From XN24 sp964462675 (GTDB lineage Bacteria > Pseudomonadota > Gammaproteobacteria > Steroidobacterales > XN24): a DNA stretch of 64,000 nucleotides. Each line of letters begins with the position of its first letter. The first letter of the stretch is position 1. Location: contig CAYWYS010000001.1 of the NCBI GenBank assembly GCA_964462675.1, positions 1-64,000 on the forward strand. Reading direction: 5' to 3'. The notes below the pieces were generated by a model, which was not told the DNA's origin, did no database searches, and saw only the letters and a list, made by a program, of their open reading frames with translations. Both the position numbers and the translations under genes were made by a program. Positions 61,101 through 64,000 of the stretch are shown piece after piece.

Positions 61101-62486
61101 ATGCCTGCCAGCGACTTTTACACCGACCGGTCTGCCGGTGCTTGCCCTATCCACGTCGTCGATGCGGAAGGCCTGGCCGCGCTGCTGGGCAAGCTGACCG
61201 ACGCGCATCGCGGCTGGGTGCGCAGCACCGGCTGGCAGGCCAGGCCGGGCACGGTGCTGGTGCTGCCGGGCAGCGACGGCAGCGTCGCGGCAGCACTCGC
61301 CGGCGCTGGCGGAGCCGAGCCGTTCTGGGCGCTGGCCGCCATTCCTGGCCAGTTGCCGACGGGGGTCTATGTCTTTGCGGACGAGGCGGGCGGCAAGGAG
61401 CTCGCACGCCGCGCGCTGGCCTGGGGCATCGGCCAGTACGCCTTCAGCCGCCAGGCGAACTACAAGCGCGCGGAGCCGCGCAAGCTCGCGTGGCCGGCAG
61501 GCAGCGATACCGCGGCGACCTGCTCGGCGGTGGACGCGGATGCGCTGGTGCGCGACCTCGTCAACACGCCGGCCGGCGACATGGGACCCGCGGAATTGTC
61601 CCAGGCCGCCGCGGCTCTGGCCGCGACGTCAGGGGCCGAGTTCAGGGAGCTCGTCGGTGATGCGCTGCTGGCCGAGAACCTGCCGGCCATACACGCGGTC
61701 GGCCGCGCGAGCACGCGCGCGCCGCGATTGCTCGAGCTGCGCTGGGGCGAGGCGGGCCGGCCGCGCATCGCGCTGGTTGGCAAGGGCGTGTGCTTCGACA
61801 CCGGCGGGCTGAACCTGAAGCAGCCGGCGGGCATGCGCAACATGAAGAAGGACATGGGCGGCGCGGCGCACGTGCTCGGGCTGGCGAAGATGATCATTGA
61901 CGCCGGCCTGCCGGTCAGCCTGCGGGTGCTGATCCCGGCGGTCGAGAACAGCGTGGCGGGCAATGCCTATCGTCCGGGCGACGTCGTGCCGACGCGCGCG
62001 GGCCTGACCGTGGAGATCGGCAACACGGACGCGGAGGGACGCGTCGTGCTGGCCGATGCGCTGGCGCTGGCCGACGAGGAGGCGCCCGAGTTGTTGCTGG
62101 ATTTCGCGACCTTGACCGGTGCTGCGCGCGTCGCGCTCGGGCCGGACCTGCCGGCGCTGTTCGCCACTGACGACGGGCTGGCGCGCGACTGGGCGGCAGC
62201 CGGCGTCGACCAGGGCGATCCGTTGTGGCCGATGCCGCTGTGGGCGCCGTACGCGGCGAATCTCTGCGGCGGCATCGCGGACCTGAACAACGTCACGACC
62301 GACGGCTTCGCCGGCGCGATCTATGGCGGGCTGTTCCTGCAACGTTTCGTGACGAGGGCGAAGGCCTGGGCGCACGTGGACACCTTCGCATGGAATCCGC
62401 GCAACCGCCCCGGCCGGCCGGAGGGCGGCGCGTCGCAGGGGGTGCGCGCGGCGTTCAGGCTGCTGGCCGGGCGCTACGCCGGCTGA
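61101..62486 (+). CDS. Leucyl aminopeptidase family (M17) metallopeptidase
   Basis: A 461-residue cytoplasmic dizinc aminopeptidase. The N-terminal domain (1-165) is divergent. The catalytic domain has VGKGVCFDTGGLNLK, MKKDMGGAAHVLGLA, NTDAEGRVVLADAL (the family signature with metal ligands Asp and Glu) and the LTGAARVALG strand. It frees N-terminal amino acids from peptides. The ATG at 61101 lies behind GAAGGATT and starts where homology starts. The upstream 170 bases hold the ABM remnant and a non-coding stretch. Confidence 0.88.
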   Translation: MPASDFYTDRSAGACPIHVVDAEGLAALLGKLTDAHRGWVRSTGWQARPGTVLVLPGSDGSVAAALAGAGGAEPFWALAAIPGQLPTGVYVFADEAGGKELARRALAWGIGQYAFSRQANYKRAEPRKLAWPAGSDTAATCSAVDADALVRDLVNTPAGDMGPAELSQAAAALAATSGAEFRELVGDALLAENLPAIHAVGRASTRAPRLLELRWGEAGRPRIALVGKGVCFDTGGLNLKQPAGMRNMKKDMGGAAHVLGLAKMIIDAGLPVSLRVLIPAVENSVAGNAYRPGDVVPTRAGLTVEIGNTDAEGRVVLADALALADEEAPELLLDFATLTGAARVALGPDLPALFATDDGLARDWAAAGVDQGDPLWPMPLWAPYAANLCGGIADLNNVTTDGFAGAIYGGLFLQRFVTRAKAWAHVDTFAWNPRNRPGRPEGGASQGVRAAFRLLAGRYAG

Positions 62487-62525
62487 GCCATCGTGCCGGG
62501 CCCGGTTCAGTACGGCCACCGGGGG

Positions 62526-63263
62526 TCAGGCGGGCCGCACCGACAACTGTCGCGCCCACACCAGCAGGCCCGCGTAGAGCGCGAGACCCAGCAACAGCAA
62601 CACGGCCGCGATCGCCCCGAACAGGTCCGGCGCCTTCATCATCGTCGACATCAGCGAGTCCTGGTAGTAGAAAAACCACGGGTTCTCCGGCGGGAACACG
62701 AGGTCGTGCAGCCAGTAGAACACTCGCTTGGCCCCGATCAAGAGCACCAGCAGCACGCCGGCGGCCGTGGCGGCGAGGCTCGCGCCGAGCAGCCTGCCGA
62801 GCGGCGGCACGCGCCAGCCCAACAGCCGGATCAGCAACAGGTGGATGCCGACCCAGGCGACGGCCAGCCAGCCGACCGGCGCGATCCGGTCGACGAGGTT
62901 CGCGACATCCTGCAGGTGCACGACCTCGGGCTCGCGCAGCAGCTTGTCGATCGAGCGCCCGCCCTGGTCGCGGTACTCCAGCTCGGCTAGCCCGCGGCCG
63001 GACTCGTGGATCGCAGCCACGATTGCGCTGAACAACCGCAAGCGCTCCGCGTGCGTCGTCGTCTCGAAGCCCGACTTGTAGCGGTTCTGCGGGGCGAAGT
63101 GCTCGATGTGGCCGTGGATGTCGAGGGCTTCGTAAAACACGGGGAACAGGAAGTCCACGGCCGCTAGGCAGCGCCACGACAGCCACAGAGCCGCCAGCGC
63201 CGCCGTCGGCAGCAGCAGCCACAGGTGGCCGCGGCCGCGCGGCCGGGGCGCCTCAGCCGGCAC
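62526..63263 (-). CDS. DUF1461 (TIGR01906) integral membrane protein
   Basis: A 245-residue protein with four membrane helices at about 12-30, 126-150, 158-180 and 213-235. The signature of DUF1461 is the segment RVFYWLHDLVFPPENPWFFYYQDSLMSTMM (about 183-212), and an N-terminal extracytoplasmic part has FETTTHAERLRLFSAIVAAIHESG. The function is unknown. The ATG at 63263 overlaps the 3' end of aceK by 11 bases. Confidence 0.82.
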   Translation of the reverse strand: MPAEAPRPRGRGHLWLLLPTAALAALWLSWRCLAAVDFLFPVFYEALDIHGHIEHFAPQNRYKSGFETTTHAERLRLFSAIVAAIHESGRGLAELEYRDQGGRSIDKLLREPEVVHLQDVANLVDRIAPVGWLAVAWVGIHLLLIRLLGWRVPPLGRLLGASLAATAAGVLLVLLIGAKRVFYWLHDLVFPPENPWFFYYQDSLMSTMMKAPDLFGAIAAVLLLLGLALYAGLLVWARQLSVRPA

Positions 63264-64000
63264 TCGCAGCCGCCGACAGGCTCGGCCGGTAGGGCAGGAT
63301 CTCGAGCACCTCGCCGGCCTCGTGGCGGCGCTTCATGTCGCGCCAGAACCCGGGCGTCAGCAGGTCGGCGTGGTGCTCGAGAAACACCTCCAGCTGGGTG
63401 GGCTCGAGGCCGAGAAAGCTGATGAACTGCTCCGGGAACACGTCATCTTCATCGACGAAGAACCACGCCTCGGACTGCATTTCTTCTTCGATCGTGCGCG
63501 CGCGCGGCAGCTTGCGGAAGTTGCACTCAGTCACGAGGCACAGTTCGTCGTAATCGTAGAAGATCACGCGCCCGTTGCGCGTCACGCCGAAGTTCTTCAG
63601 CAGCAGGTCGCCGGGAAAGATGTTGGTTGCGGCGAGGTCGCGAATGGCCTGGCCGTAATCGATCACCGCATGCCGCGCCGCCAGCGGCGAGGCCTCGGCG
63701 AGATAGAGATTCAGCGGCCGCAGGCGTCGCTCGACATAGCAATGCGTGATGACGACGTCATCGCCATCCACGCAAACGGTCTGCGCCGTCGACTCGAGCA
63801 GATGCTCCAGCAACCCCGGCTCAAAGCGCGTGCGCGGAAAGCGAAGCATCTTGAATTCCTGCGCGTCCACCAGCCGCCCGGCGCGGTCGTGACGGAACAC
63901 CAGGTAGTACTTGTCGAGCACGTCCTTGCGCACCACGGTCTTCGGCGGCGCGAAGCGGTCGCGGATGACCTTGAAAACCACGTCGAAGGACGGCAGCGTG
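63253..64000 (-). CDS. aceK: Isocitrate dehydrogenase kinase/phosphatase, C-terminal part
   Basis: The C-terminal 248 or so codons of AceK; the 5' part lies beyond the right edge. The reading frame is open to position 64000. It starts here with VVFKVIRDRFAPPKT and carries IDYGQAIRDLAATNIFPGDLLLKNFGV and RVIFYDYDEL, the kinase catalytic loop and metal site. AceK phosphorylates and dephosphorylates isocitrate dehydrogenase, setting the split between TCA cycle and glyoxylate bypass. DUF1461 begins inside its 3' end. No aceA or aceB is in the window. Confidence 0.93.
   Translation of the reverse strand, partial: TLPSFDVVFKVIRDRFAPPKTVVRKDVLDKYYLVFRHDRAGRLVDAQEFKMLRFPRTRFEPGLLEHLLESTAQTVCVDGDDVVITHCYVERRLRPLNLYLAEASPLAARHAVIDYGQAIRDLAATNIFPGDLLLKNFGVTRNGRVIFYDYDELCLVTECNFRKLPRARTIEEEMQSEAWFFVDEDDVFPEQFISFLGLEPTQLEVFLEHHADLLTPGFWRDMKRRHEAGEVLEILPYRPSLSAAASAG

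Overview
The window is a compact, GC-rich stretch of bacterial chromosome with short gaps, many 1-4 base stop/start overlaps, one tRNA gene, and no prophage, insertion sequence or CRISPR array that I can see. The gene content fits a gammaproteobacterium: YchF, AceK, Rnk, HtpX, FeoABC, FNR with NsrR and NnrS, RimK with its protease partner, and a CusCBA metal pump. The lineage is inferred from gene content only; nothing here fixes genus or family.

Layout. (1) 1-7821: end of ychF, then a leftward operon joining an NfnAB-type NAD(P)H/ferredoxin transhydrogenase to a two-gene 2-oxoacid:ferredoxin oxidoreductase (KorAB-like) and a 745-residue protein of unknown fold with a C-terminal 4Cys ferredoxin-like domain. 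(2) 8268-11162: leftward nnrS, sirB2, nsrR-like and fnr genes, a nitric-oxide and oxygen sensing group. (3) 11336-15937: tRNA-Met, a large PAS/GAF histidine kinase and a GAF/HD-GYP phosphodiesterase. (4) 15947-21991: a TPR/transglutaminase-like lipoprotein and a TetR-controlled RND efflux operon. (5) 22109-27155: an anion-permease-like protein, a c-type cytochrome, and feoABC with a fourth membrane gene. (6) 27152-33368: an APH-like/P-loop protein, then an operon encoding an RND/MMPL transporter, a LolA-like periplasmic protein and an outer-membrane barrel. (7) 33637-42286: an acyl-carrier-like protein without the carrier serine, DUF4112, a flavin reductase, then two convergent groups that look concerned with glutamyl or N-acyl-amino-acid chemistry (M20 peptidase, P-loop protein and gamma-glutamyltransferase on one strand; M14 deacylase, RimK and retropepsin-like protease on the other), and CorA. 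(8) 42341-44314: an 8-bp tandem repeat, a two-domain QueD-like enzyme and HtpX. (9) 44307-53779: copper/silver efflux (CusCBA) with a divergent metal-motif beta-propeller lipoprotein, a small Cys-rich exported protein and a coupled methyltransferase. (10) 53939-57493: an OmpA-like protein, a CbiM-like permease and an S9 peptidase. (11) 57503-60928: an MBL-fold protein, TauE, Rnk and a decaying stretch holding a frameshifted Na+/Ca2+ exchanger and a deleted monooxygenase remnant. (12) 61101-64000: leucyl aminopeptidase, DUF1461 and the C-terminal part of AceK.

How it fits together. Several blocks suggest an organism that moves between oxic and anoxic or nitrosative conditions: FNR and NsrR in one operon, FNR-like boxes at two promoters, ferrous iron uptake, and a ferredoxin-dependent 2-oxoacid oxidoreductase wired to NAD(P)H. 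AceK at the right edge acts at the isocitrate/2-oxoglutarate branch, the same metabolic node that the KOR operon would serve. The most promising new biology is the NfnAB-KorAB-745aa operon, the glutamyl-chemistry locus, and the sialidase-like lipoprotein with CDCC and His-rich motifs beside CusCBA.
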